DNA of 64,000 bases, from assembly GCF_014303735.1 (NCBI RefSeq), contig NZ_CP060296.1:4175501-4239500 (forward strand), given 5' to 3'. The stretch's first letter is position 1; each line of letters opens with the position of its first letter. Below are positions 26,776 to 35,958 of the stretch, piece by piece. The stretch is from Variovorax sp. PAMC28562 (GTDB taxonomy: Bacteria > Pseudomonadota > Gammaproteobacteria > Burkholderiales > Burkholderiaceae_C). The translations under genes and the position numbers were made by a program. The notes below the pieces were generated by a model. The model had not been told where the DNA came from. It saw nothing but the letters and a program-made list of their open reading frames with translations, and searched no databases.

Positions 26776-27555
26776 ATGAACCCATTGAGCCGCTCGTCGA
26801 CGTTCCCCGAAATCATCGCGCCCGTCGCATGGCGGACCGTCGACCTCATCTCCGACCTGCACCTGCAGGCTGGAGATGCCGCAACGCTCGAAGTGTGGCG
26901 CGGGTACCTGCAGACCACGTCGGCTGACGCATTGTTCATCCTCGGCGACCTGTTCGAAGTCTGGGTCGGCGACGATGCAGCGACGCAGCCCGGTTTCGAG
27001 TCAGAGTGCGCCGAACTGTTGCGCCTTACCGCCGAGCGCTTGCCGGTGTATTTCATGCATGGCAACCGCGACTTTCTGGTCGGTGCCGGGCTGGCAGCAC
27101 AGGCGAACTTCATCTTGCTCGAAGATCCCACTGTGCTGGTGCTCCACGACGAACGCTGGCTGTTGAGCCACGGCGATTTGCTGTGCCTCGACGACACCGA
27201 CTATCTTGCTTATCGCGCACAGGTACGGAAGCCGGAATGGCAAAGCGCAGTGCTGGCCAAACCGCTGGCTGAACGCCGCGCGCTGGCGAGATCGATGCGC
27301 GCGCAGAGCGAAGACCACAAGCGTGGACCTGACGTGGTGTGGGCCGATGTCGATGCCACTGCCGCACGCGACTGGCTGCGGCAGGCTCATGCCCGCACGC
27401 TGGTGCATGGTCACACCCATCGGCCGGCAGAGCACGATCTTGGCGATGGCCTGCGTCGTATCGTGTTGAGCGACTGGGATGCCTCAGCGCACCCGCCTCG
27501 CGCGCAAGTGCTCTGCCTGTCGATCGCAGGCGCTCAGCGCGTTGATCTGCGCTGA
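26776..27555 (+). CDS. lpxH: UDP-2,3-diacylglucosamine diphosphatase
   Basis: The protein has 259 aa with ATG at 26776; an in-frame TTG at 26761 is a less likely start. Metallophosphatase motifs occur in order: DLISDLHLQ, LGDLFEVWVGDD, HGNRDF, LSHGDLLCLDD and HGHTHRP. LpxH removes UMP from UDP-2,3-diacylglucosamine to give lipid X in lipid A synthesis at the inner membrane face. It has a neighbouring mtfA gene 16 bases on. Confidence 0.93.
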   Translation: MNPLSRSSTFPEIIAPVAWRTVDLISDLHLQAGDAATLEVWRGYLQTTSADALFILGDLFEVWVGDDAATQPGFESECAELLRLTAERLPVYFMHGNRDFLVGAGLAAQANFILLEDPTVLVLHDERWLLSHGDLLCLDDTDYLAYRAQVRKPEWQSAVLAKPLAERRALARSMRAQSEDHKRGPDVVWADVDATAARDWLRQAHARTLVHGHTHRPAEHDLGDGLRRIVLSDWDASAHPPRAQVLCLSIAGAQRVDLR

Positions 27556-27571
27556 TCTGCGTTGACCTCTG

Positions 27572-28381
27572 ATGTTTCGCTGGTTGCGCCGTCTTCGCGC
27601 TCTTCCCTCTATTCCCGACGCTGCTTGGCAGGGCACGCTGGCGCGCTATCCATTCTTGAACGACCTTTCCGACGCCGAGCGAGACAGCTTGCGCACGCTC
27701 ACTGCTGGCTTCCTGAGCGAGAAGGAATTTCACGGTGCGCACGGCTTTGCGATCACCGACGAAGTCGTGCTTGCCATTGCCGCTCAGGCCGTCTTGCCGT
27801 TGCTGCACCTGAAAGGCGGACTGACCTGGTACGACGACTTCGTCGGCGTTGTGGTGCACCCGTCTGAAGTGGTTGCGCGGCGCACGACCACCGACATGGC
27901 CGGCGTGGTTCACGAATACGAAGAAGTGGTCGCAGGGGAAGCCATGGACCGCGGCCCGGTGATGCTCAGTTGGCAAGACGTGCTCGCCAGCAGCATCACC
28001 AGCGACACCGGCTACAACGTCGTCATTCACGAGTTCGCACACAAGATCGATATGCGCAGCGGCGTTGCAGACGGCTGTCCGCCACTGCCTGCGGGCTTTG
28101 CCGGGACAGCTAACGCGCGGGAGGCGCAACGCGCATGGCTCCGCGCGCTTCAGTCGGCTTATGAAGTCTTTCGCGAACAGACCATCGTCGCCGAGCGATT
28201 CGGAGGCGCGCCGCCGTGGCTCGACGCGTACGGTGCCGAGTCGATCAGCGAGTTCTTCGCGGTCGCGTGCGAGGCGTACTTCGTGAACAGAGTTCGCTTC
28301 GCCGAAGAGTTTCCGACGTTGCTCGCACTATTCGATGAATTCTTCCTCGCTGGTAAGGCCGGTCAGGCCGATCGGGCCTGA
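27572..28381 (+). CDS. mtfA: Zinc metallopeptidase of the MtfA family (M90)
   Basis: The 269-aa protein has the zinc-binding HEFAH (153-157) and the downstream glutamate region AESISEFFAVACEAYF, both typical of family M90. In E. coli MtfA acts as an aminopeptidase and binds the repressor Mlc; whether that regulatory link exists here is unknown. It lies 16 bases after lpxH. It converges on the DUF349 gene with 13 bases between stops. Confidence 0.9.
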   Translation: MFRWLRRLRALPSIPDAAWQGTLARYPFLNDLSDAERDSLRTLTAGFLSEKEFHGAHGFAITDEVVLAIAAQAVLPLLHLKGGLTWYDDFVGVVVHPSEVVARRTTTDMAGVVHEYEEVVAGEAMDRGPVMLSWQDVLASSITSDTGYNVVIHEFAHKIDMRSGVADGCPPLPAGFAGTANAREAQRAWLRALQSAYEVFREQTIVAERFGGAPPWLDAYGAESISEFFAVACEAYFVNRVRFAEEFPTLLALFDEFFLAGKAGQADRA

Positions 28382-28394
28382 CCTCGGCTGACCG

Positions 28395-31313
28395 TTACTT
28401 GCGCAGCAGCGCCTTCAGCGCGTTCTGCAGACGACGGGCCGCTGCAGCATCGTGCGGCATCGCGAGCACCTTGCTTGCGTCCAGACCCCAGGTTTGCGCC
28501 GGTGCAGGGTCGCCGCGCTTGGTGAGCAACTTGAGTTGCAGAGCACGACGTGCATCGAGCTGATCGGCTGGCGTCGGAACCTCCGCCGCCATCTCGAGAC
28601 GCAGCAAAGCCTCGGACGCTTCATCTGCCTTGGCTGCAGGCGCGCCAGCCAACGACTGCGACCAGGCAGTTCGCACCGCTGGCGACACAGCCCGACCCAG
28701 TTCCTGCACCGAGGGCAGCTGCGACGCGTCGCGTTTTTCCCATGCGCCCATCACTTGCGACAACGCCTCGCCGTGCGCTTGTGCTGCAAGTTTGCGCAGC
28801 GCCATGTCGGCGCGTTCTAGCGCCTCGCGTTGCGCGCGGAATGCGGCATCGCCGAGACGCGGACCACGGTCTTCAAAGCGAGGGGCGCGGTCGCCGAAGC
28901 GATCGCCGCCACGGGCATCGCCGGAGCGCGGTCCACGATCGTTCGAACCACCGGGGCCGCCGGGGCCACGTGAGTCGCGGCGGTCGCCGAACTTGCCACC
29001 GCCACGCGGAGCAGGCGCGACATCGCCTCGCTTGCTGCCGGGGCGATCGTCGCCGCGACGTGCTGCCACCACGGGCTTGGGGGCAGGCTTGGGCGGTGCG
29101 GCGGGCTCGACTGGCTCGACCGCTGCTGATTCCTCCGCAACTTCTTCCGCACGCACTTCGTTGTCGGCGCGCGAGGAGGCGTCCGAACTGTCGGCGGGTG
29201 CGATCAGGTCGCGCGGGCCAGCAGGCGCAGTCGCAACCTCCGGCACTTCACTTTGCGCCTCGGCAGCAACTTCGCGGCCGCCTTCGAGCGCAGCGTCGGC
29301 CGGTGGTGTGCTGAGCTGCGTGCTCTCTCCGAACTCCATCGCAGCCTGTTCGACACCCACCTGTTCGGTCGCACCGACATCGGGCCCATCGGGTCCTTCG
29401 GTCGGCGCCGCGTGAGTTGCTGCAGCCGCTGGTGCAACAGGTGCCGGTGCCGGAGCCGGCGGCGGCGCTTCACCGCGTATCGCTCCTTCGAGCCGGGCGA
29501 TCGCAGAGCGAATTTTTTGCACGTCGCCAGCGGCGTTGGCAGCATCGAGCGCCTTCGACGCATCCAGCACGTAGCGGTCGTGCTCGCTCATCGCCGAAGA
29601 CGCCTTTTCGCGCTCTGCCGTCTTGCGGTTGAACGCGTCGTCGATGGGCGCGCGGAAGGCGTCCCACAGCTTTTGTTCATGACGACGATCAAGCGGTACG
29701 GTTTGCGCTTCGGCCTGCCAGCGCTGCTGCAGCGCCTTGACCGCGTCGATGCGCAACATCGGCTGTCCGCCGAGTTCGGTGGCTTCGGCAATCATGGCTT
29801 GACGCCGATCGACACTCTCTTTTTGAGCCGACTCGAACGGTGCACGCGCCGCGTCGAACGCTGCGTTCCAGAGCGGTTGCAGTTCGGCAAACACCTTCTC
29901 ACCGATATGGCCGGCATCGCGCCACTGATCGGCGAACTGGTGCAGCGCGCGGTTGTGCGCCTTGAGGTCCGATGCGTCGGCGTGCGCCTCGGCCCAGCCC
30001 TTGACCTCATCGATCAACGCGATGCGTTGCGCGCGATGTTCGGCCGCGTCCGCACGCACCTTGTCGAGCCAGGCCTCGACGACCTTGTGCGCTTCGTTGC
30101 AGGCTTCGTCGAAGCGCTTCCAAAGCGCGTGGTTCGGCACGCCGCCTTGGTCGGCCTGCTTCCACTGATCGCGCAACATGCGCAGCGTTTCCTGCATCTT
30201 GCGGCCACCCAGGGCCTGGCCTTCAGGGCGCTTCAGCAAACCTTCAGCCCGAGCGACCAAATCTTCGCGGACCTTGTCGGCGCTCCAGCGCTGCCAGCCT
30301 TCGAGTTCGCCGGCAGCCACCAGGGCCGTGTGGACGCGTGCTTCCAGTTCGGGTTCGACCTGTTTGCCGTGTTGCTTCAGCACGGCGCGCAAGGCGGCGG
30401 CGGCGCCGGCGCTGGCTTTGCCATGTCCTTCTGCAGTTTCCTGTTCGAGCTTGAGCAGCGCAGCCTGAACGGCTTCTTGCGCTGCGGCACGCACGGAGGG
30501 ATCGACCTTCGGCGCTGCGGGCTTGGCCTGCGCAGCCTTCGGCGCGACAGCCTCGCCGCGCGCGGCGCGCAATTCGTCCGCCCACACCGGAACTGGCGGC
30601 AACGGCGCTGCAGCGTCAGCGGCAGCAGCCTGTGCCTGCGTCAGCGCACCATGGAAAGCATCCGAGACGACGAGCAACTGCGCCTTTGACGCATCGAGCT
30701 GAGGCGCGAAACGCGCGTCGAGGCTGTTCCAGTTGCCGTCGGCGGCAATCGCGTCGGCCTGCTCTTTCCAGTGAACGACATCGCCGCGGAGACCCTCTTC
30801 GGCCGCTTGCGCGTCGTGCCATGACTTGGTCGACAGCACTTCGAAACGCTGCGCCAGCAGCACGGCCGCTTCACGGTGCACCTGCGCGCGATGCTGCAAG
30901 TCTTCAATGCCTTTCACGCGCTCGGTCAATTGACTCTTGAAGCTCGCGAGCGGTTCGCGCGACAACGGCGCACCGGCCTTGGCCGCGTCGCGTTGCCAGG
31001 CCAGTGCGTCGGCAATGTTGAGTTTGGGCTGCGCCAACAGCGCCTGGGCCTTTTGCGCCCATTCGGCGCCGATGGCTTCCTGGCCCTTGGCACGTTTGAG
31101 TTCGTCGAGCTTTTCGCGCAGCAGACGGGCGGCGCCCTTGTCGCGGCCGCTCAGCTCCTTAAACACCTCCTGCATTTGCTCGGTCGAGGGATTGCCCGCG
31201 AGCCAGTCACGGATGCGGCCCGCTCTCTCGCCAGAGGTGGACGCCGTGAAAGCGCCGCCGGTGAGGTTGTCGAGGGCCTGGAGATCGTGGGGCTTGGAAG
31301 AAGTTGAAGTCAC
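28395..31313 (-). CDS. Large DUF349-repeat protein
   Basis: The protein has about 972 aa with a GTG start at 31313 (then TSTSSKPHDLQALDNL). Upstream ATG codons in the same frame back to 31379 are possible starts. It is built mainly of helical DUF349 repeats (for example MQETLRMLRDQWKQAD and ALQQRWQAEAQTVP), rich in Ala, Gln, Arg and Trp. A low-complexity middle of Ala/Pro/Glu and Arg/Gly-rich sequence (about 615-790; GGGKFGDRRDSRGPGG) follows, then another helical region. The family is nearly uncharacterised; coiled repeats suggest a scaffold or nucleic-acid-associated role. It is probably cytoplasmic. Confidence 0.8.
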   Translation of the reverse strand: MTSTSSKPHDLQALDNLTGGAFTASTSGERAGRIRDWLAGNPSTEQMQEVFKELSGRDKGAARLLREKLDELKRAKGQEAIGAEWAQKAQALLAQPKLNIADALAWQRDAAKAGAPLSREPLASFKSQLTERVKGIEDLQHRAQVHREAAVLLAQRFEVLSTKSWHDAQAAEEGLRGDVVHWKEQADAIAADGNWNSLDARFAPQLDASKAQLLVVSDAFHGALTQAQAAAADAAAPLPPVPVWADELRAARGEAVAPKAAQAKPAAPKVDPSVRAAAQEAVQAALLKLEQETAEGHGKASAGAAAALRAVLKQHGKQVEPELEARVHTALVAAGELEGWQRWSADKVREDLVARAEGLLKRPEGQALGGRKMQETLRMLRDQWKQADQGGVPNHALWKRFDEACNEAHKVVEAWLDKVRADAAEHRAQRIALIDEVKGWAEAHADASDLKAHNRALHQFADQWRDAGHIGEKVFAELQPLWNAAFDAARAPFESAQKESVDRRQAMIAEATELGGQPMLRIDAVKALQQRWQAEAQTVPLDRRHEQKLWDAFRAPIDDAFNRKTAEREKASSAMSEHDRYVLDASKALDAANAAGDVQKIRSAIARLEGAIRGEAPPPAPAPAPVAPAAAATHAAPTEGPDGPDVGATEQVGVEQAAMEFGESTQLSTPPADAALEGGREVAAEAQSEVPEVATAPAGPRDLIAPADSSDASSRADNEVRAEEVAEESAAVEPVEPAAPPKPAPKPVVAARRGDDRPGSKRGDVAPAPRGGGKFGDRRDSRGPGGPGGSNDRGPRSGDARGGDRFGDRAPRFEDRGPRLGDAAFRAQREALERADMALRKLAAQAHGEALSQVMGAWEKRDASQLPSVQELGRAVSPAVRTAWSQSLAGAPAAKADEASEALLRLEMAAEVPTPADQLDARRALQLKLLTKRGDPAPAQTWGLDASKVLAMPHDAAAARRLQNALKALLRK

Positions 31314-31409
31314 TGCGCGAAGAACGTTTTGTCTTGTTGAATTGGATAAGCGAGGGCGCCGGCAAAGGCTGGCACACATTGCATTTTCACCGACTTGGCG
31401 ATGAGGGGT

Positions 31410-34400
31410 TTATCGGGTCGCCAGATTGAGCTCTGCGCCGGGCTTCCAGTTGGCATCTGCAGCCCGCGTTCGCACCGCGCCGAGGAAGAGCCGATCGCTC
31501 GGCACCTTCTGTTCCAGCAGGTAATCACGCACCACCGCACCACGCTCGACGGCGAGCTTGCGCATCGTTTCTTCGTCGGCAGTGACGCTGGCCATCAGCA
31601 GGTCTTCCATCTCTTTCAGCGGCAGATCTTTTGCAAGACCGACCATGTTGCGCGGCTTGGTGATGTCGGCGCGCTTGTATACCGCGGTGAGCAGCGCGGG
31701 GTATTCGGCATCCGTCACGGGCGGTACGGCAGCCGCCGACTCCGCCGCGGTGTCTGCGCCGGCCGTATCCGCAACCGTGCTCGCACCCGCAGTCGCAACG
31801 GCGCGCGCCGCCCCGCGGCGCTTTTCGGCCTGGGCGAGTTGCCGCAGGCGCTGACGCTTGAACGCTTCGGCTTCTTTGTCGAGACTCGATGTGCCCACCA
31901 CGGTCATCTGCAAGCCCGGCCGGTCCGCCAGCGCCTTGGCCACCTTGTCCAGGCCCTGTCTCGCGATGTCCGACAACGCCGAGCTGCCGGCGTCGAATGC
32001 GATGGTGCTCGACTCGCCGCTACCGCCGCCGAGCCCGCCGGTGAGCAAGCTGAAAGGAGACGTGATGGCCTTGACGATGAGATTGACCAGCGCCTTCCAG
32101 ATCAGCGGTCCCACGCTGAACTGCGGGTCGTTGATGGAGCCCGACAACGGCAAATCGACATTGATGACGCCATTGCGGTCAGCCAGCAGCGCGACCGCGA
32201 GCCGCACCGGAAGGCTGTTCGGCGCGCCCTGCACTTCCTCGCCGAACTGCAGTTGGTTCAACACCATGTTGTTGGTCGCGGTGAGTCGGCCATCGGGCGC
32301 GATCTTGTAGTTGACCTCGAGGCTCAGCTTGCCGCGCTCGATGTTGTGGCCGGCGTAGCGCACGGAGTACGGCGACAGCGGCGGCAGGTCGAGGTCGCGC
32401 ATCTTTCCGGTGATGTCGAGTTCGAGCGGCTTGGCTAACGGATTCAGCTTGCCGACGATTTCCAGGGATGCCGTCTGCTCGGCCTTGCCGCGCAGTTCGA
32501 GGTCGGCCAGCGCGGGTGTGCCACCTGCGCCTGCTTCCGGCTGCGACGAGAACGCGCTGAGCTTGCCGGTGAGTTCGGTCAGGTCTGCCGAGTAGTTTGG
32601 CTTGACGAATTGATCGGTGAAGTCGACCTTGCCGTTGATCAGGCTCATTGGGCCGAAACGAATGATCGGCTTGGGTCCGGTCGACGCGTCGCTCACCTGA
32701 GGCGCTGAGACGGCCGCCTTCGGCGCCGCAGCAACCGGATCGCCACCGACCCTCTCTTCGGCCGAGATTGTCCGGCCGGACGACGTGGCGGGACGCACCG
32801 CCGTGGTCGTCGTGCCACCACCGGGTTTACGTGTCGTGACCGCCGCGGCTGGAGCGGCTTCTGTGCCTGGCGTAGCTGGCGTGGCCGCAGTCGGCGCGGC
32901 AGCTGCCCCGTTCGGCGTTGCCGAGCCCGAGGCCACCTGCTCCGGCGATTTGGCGAGATCCTGCAAATTGATGCGGCCGGTCGGGTCCACGATGACGCGC
33001 GCAAAAAAGTCGGTCAGCGTGGTCTCGCGCACATCGACGCCGAGCGCGGTGCCGGGCGCCATCGTTACTTGCAGGCCACGCAGGCTCAGGGCTTTCCAGC
33101 TGAGCAACTGGTTGGTGCGGTCGATGCCCGGCGTCTGCGTCAGGCTCGCGCTGTTGGCGCGAAAGTCTTCGAGTGCGCTGTCGCCTGCCAGCTTCAGGCT
33201 CATGCCGGCCGGCGCCGCGGCGTACTTCACCGTGCCACTGTAGTTCGCATAGGCACGCCGGATGTCGACGTTGAGCGCGTTGGCGTAATACGCCTTGAAG
33301 GCGTGCGCGGGGAAGGCCGCCACTTCGACGCGCCCTTCAGCCGCCAGCGGTTTCAGCACGAGGTTGCCCTTGTAGTCGAACCTGCCCGCGTCGGCGCGCC
33401 CGCCGGTCACAGCAATGCGCCCGGAGACCTGCAGTGGCGACACGGCCGCGGTGTTGGGTGCGATCTTCTGGGCGCTGACTTTGAGGGCGGTCAGTTCAAT
33501 GGCCACCGGCGTGCTGCCGGCCTTGTCTGAATAAGACACTGCGCCGTTGTCGACTGCCATGGTGGCGATGGTCAGCGCCCAGGGCGTGGCGTCGGCCGCA
33601 GGCGTTCCGGGCGTGGCCGACGCGTTGACTGGCTTCGGCGCAGCCACCTTGGCCACGTCCGCATCCTTGCTACCCGTCGCTGGCGCCTTCAGCCAGCGTT
33701 GGAACATCCAGCGCTTTTCGTTGTCACGCTCGACCATCACCTTGGGGTTGGTCGCGGTGAAGGATGCGATGGCGAGCGTGTGCTTCGTCATGTCGACTTC
33801 GGCATCGGTCAACTCGAAGCGCCCGACGCTGGCGACTGCCGCTTTCCCTTGCGTCAGTGCCAGACCGTCGAGCGCCAGGCGAACCGCCTTGAACTTGAGT
33901 TCCGGTTTGGTCCAGGCCACGTCGATCTGCCCGCTCAGCTTGCCATCCACCGTCGGCTCGAGGCTTTGCGCGAGATACGGTGCTGCCAGCGAAAGCGGCA
34001 ACGCATCGACATCTGTCTGCACCGTGGCCGCCTTGTCGGTGCCCTCACCCTTGAATTTCAGGTGCGCGCCGGCCAGCGTCATCGAGCCGCTGAAGGGTAC
34101 GGCCTTGGCCATCGGCCATGTCACCGTGGTCGCCTGGATGGCCAACTCGCTGGCATCGATCGCAGCGGCCGGCTGCGTGGTGGCATCGCGCCACCCGATG
34201 TTGCCGCCGTTCAAGGCGACCTTGTCGACCTGAATTTTCCAGCCCGGTGCCGGCGTGTCGGTACGAGCAGCCGCGCTGTCTGCTGCCGCCCGAGGCGCAA
34301 CCTTCTCCGTCGTACCGGTAGCAGGGTCGGTCGCCAGAAGATTGAGCTGGCCCGCAGCGTCGCGCGCCACCACCAGTCGCGGCGCAGTCAGCGAAACCTC

Positions 34401-35339
34401 GCCCAGATGCACCATGCGATCAAGCGGCCGCACGTCGGCAAGTTCGACTTTCAACGAGTCGAAGCCGAGCAGGTCGCGCCCCTTGCCGTCGGCCAGCTTG
34501 GTACCGTGCGCCTCGATCGTTCCGCTCAGTTTCAGCCCGGCCGTTGCAGCCTGCTCGAAGTCGATCTTTAGATCGGCGTCGAGCGTGCCGGCTTGCAGCT
34601 TGACCGGCGAGCCGGCAGGGATGTATCCAAGGTACGGCGCCAGATCGAGTCCCTTGAACTGGAGATGCGCGTCGGTCTTGCGGTTGTCTGCGAACGGCGT
34701 GCTTAACGCGGTCGAATCGAACTCGCTGCCGTTTAGCACGAACGCGAGCTTGGGCTCGGTCTTGATCTCCCGCTTAGACGCCAGATTGCTCAGAAATGGG
34801 ACATTGAGCACCAGGTCACGCAGCGTGTGCGTGCGCTTGACCGTCTCGTCGTTGAAGTCGACGGAGCCGCCGGAGATCGCGATGTTGTAGATCGCAAAGC
34901 GCGGCGGGTCGCTCTTGGGCGCTGCAGGGGCGGCAGCGAGTTTGGCAAGAATGTCGTCGATGTCGTATTTGCCATCGGCCCGATGGGTCAGCTTGACGAC
35001 CGGCGACTCGACGCGGACGGCGTCGATCACCGGTGCCAACCTCAAGACTGACTGGAGTTCCGCGTCAGCGTACAGCCGAGCCACGTGGAACTGCGGCTGG
35101 CTACCGTCAGCGGTGGCGATGCTCACATCGTCGACTGTCAGTTCCAGCGTCCACGGCCTGAAATCTATTTTTCCGACAGTTACTTTTCGACCCAGCTTCT
35201 CGCTGGCGATCTTTTGAATCTGGCTTTTTGCAATCGGCGGGACCGCCAACCAGGCGACGAGCCAAAGGCCGAGCAGCGATGCCAAAGCGACGATCCCGCG
35301 TCGCACCCACTTATTTCGTATTAGCGATGCAGCATTCAT
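31410..35339 (-). CDS. Giant DUF748/AsmA-like envelope protein
   Basis: The protein has 1309 aa from the ATG at 35339 (MNAASLIRNKWVRRG). One N-terminal membrane helix (about 16-36) is followed by a very long periplasmic part. It opens with the AsmA/DUF748 pattern (IASEKLGRKVTVGKIDFRPW, then LELTVDDVSI). Repeated beta-rich DUF748 segments follow (GGSVDFNDETV, GGNIGWRDA, NGAVSYSDKAG, NGKVDFTDQFVKPNYSADL), and a C-terminal OmpA-like stretch (STIAFDAGSSALSD). AsmA-like proteins bridge the membranes and are linked to phospholipid transport. The N-terminal extension to 35498 has no homology and is rejected. Confidence 0.85.
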   Translation of the reverse strand: MNAASLIRNKWVRRGIVALASLLGLWLVAWLAVPPIAKSQIQKIASEKLGRKVTVGKIDFRPWTLELTVDDVSIATADGSQPQFHVARLYADAELQSVLRLAPVIDAVRVESPVVKLTHRADGKYDIDDILAKLAAAPAAPKSDPPRFAIYNIAISGGSVDFNDETVKRTHTLRDLVLNVPFLSNLASKREIKTEPKLAFVLNGSEFDSTALSTPFADNRKTDAHLQFKGLDLAPYLGYIPAGSPVKLQAGTLDADLKIDFEQAATAGLKLSGTIEAHGTKLADGKGRDLLGFDSLKVELADVRPLDRMVHLGEVSLTAPRLVVARDAAGQLNLLATDPATGTTEKVAPRAAADSAAARTDTPAPGWKIQVDKVALNGGNIGWRDATTQPAAAIDASELAIQATTVTWPMAKAVPFSGSMTLAGAHLKFKGEGTDKAATVQTDVDALPLSLAAPYLAQSLEPTVDGKLSGQIDVAWTKPELKFKAVRLALDGLALTQGKAAVASVGRFELTDAEVDMTKHTLAIASFTATNPKVMVERDNEKRWMFQRWLKAPATGSKDADVAKVAAPKPVNASATPGTPAADATPWALTIATMAVDNGAVSYSDKAGSTPVAIELTALKVSAQKIAPNTAAVSPLQVSGRIAVTGGRADAGRFDYKGNLVLKPLAAEGRVEVAAFPAHAFKAYYANALNVDIRRAYANYSGTVKYAAAPAGMSLKLAGDSALEDFRANSASLTQTPGIDRTNQLLSWKALSLRGLQVTMAPGTALGVDVRETTLTDFFARVIVDPTGRINLQDLAKSPEQVASGSATPNGAAAAPTAATPATPGTEAAPAAAVTTRKPGGGTTTTAVRPATSSGRTISAEERVGGDPVAAAPKAAVSAPQVSDASTGPKPIIRFGPMSLINGKVDFTDQFVKPNYSADLTELTGKLSAFSSQPEAGAGGTPALADLELRGKAEQTASLEIVGKLNPLAKPLELDITGKMRDLDLPPLSPYSVRYAGHNIERGKLSLEVNYKIAPDGRLTATNNMVLNQLQFGEEVQGAPNSLPVRLAVALLADRNGVINVDLPLSGSINDPQFSVGPLIWKALVNLIVKAITSPFSLLTGGLGGGSGESSTIAFDAGSSALSDIARQGLDKVAKALADRPGLQMTVVGTSSLDKEAEAFKRQRLRQLAQAEKRRGAARAVATAGASTVADTAGADTAAESAAAVPPVTDAEYPALLTAVYKRADITKPRNMVGLAKDLPLKEMEDLLMASVTADEETMRKLAVERGAVVRDYLLEQKVPSDRLFLGAVRTRAADANWKPGAELNLATR

Positions 35340-35397
35340 TTGAAGTGAGTGTGCCGCAAAGGCTTTGTCGTTCCCATTGCCATTCCAGAAGCAAGAA

Positions 35398-35434
35398 AGC
35401 CCGGTGACAGGACATGGTGTCTTGCTACCGGGCT
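35398..35434 (-). other. Stem-loop in the leader of the DUF748 gene
   Basis: AGCCCGGT (35398-35405) pairs perfectly with ACCGGGCT (35427-35434) over a 21-base loop. Read on the minus strand it is followed by TTCTTGCTTC and lies about 60 bases before the DUF748 start. It could be a leader structure or a weak terminator for a transcript from the AT-rich patch. I recognise no riboswitch class. Confidence 0.4.
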
Positions 35435-35710
35435 CGATGGCGGGCACGAGGCTCATGCCATCTTTTCGCTCGACCGGAAGTTCAATCGTTCCGACCAAGC
35501 TGGCGGCAAGAGATTGCCACCAAGAGTGCCTCTATCGCTGGACCGCCGAATTGTTCTTTGGTCGCTGGACTTTGGCGATGCCAAAATTAACTGGCTTATG
35601 CAGATTAGGCCTTGCCCCCAGTCAATGCAAGTCGCATTTTCAATTTCTTGCAAAGCGCTATTAGCAGCAATACTTTGGATTTACTTAGCACGTTTTGTTA
35701 GACCGATTTT

Positions 35711-35736
35711 AGAATAACATACCTAGGCGTTATTCT
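35711..35736. promoter_or_regulatory. Inverted repeat in the AT-rich patch, candidate operator
   Basis: AGAATAAC (35711-35718) and GTTATTCT (35729-35736) are perfect 8-bp arms around 10 bases that include CCTAGG. Arm length and spacing suit a dimeric repressor or activator. It lies about 220 bases before the lytic transglycosylase start. The binding protein is unknown. Confidence 0.4.
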
Positions 35737-35958
35737 TGACCGTGTATTTAGCCACTCCTAGAATCCGCTTCTCCCGTGATGCCAAGCGCCCGGGCCTCCA
35801 TGAAATCCGCCGCCGAACTTCTCGGCTTGATCAGGCGCCCGCGCTCCCTCCTCCTCGCGCGGGCCTGATTTGTACCAATCCAGCGATTTCGCCTTTTGTA
35901 CCGGTTCTCCGCTCCTCGGGGTGAACCGCCAACGGGCGCCGCACAGAAAGGAAGAGCG

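Larger units (their letters stand above)
35340..35958. other. Gene-free, AT-rich patch between the DUF748 and transglycosylase genes
   Basis: These 619 bases separate two divergent genes. The short open frames here lack bias, ribosome sites or recognisable protein motifs. Bases about 35560-35760 are far richer in A and T than any other stretch of this size in the window. A stem-loop (35398-35434) and an inverted repeat (35711-35736) are the only structured elements I find. It must hold both promoters; it could also hide a small RNA or the scar of a lost element. Confidence 0.6.

Noticed and set aside
35349..35717. Plus and minus open frames of 66-122 codons in the AT-rich patch
   Set aside because: No ribosome site, no codon bias and no recognisable motif. 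The minus frame needs a TTG start just after two stops.
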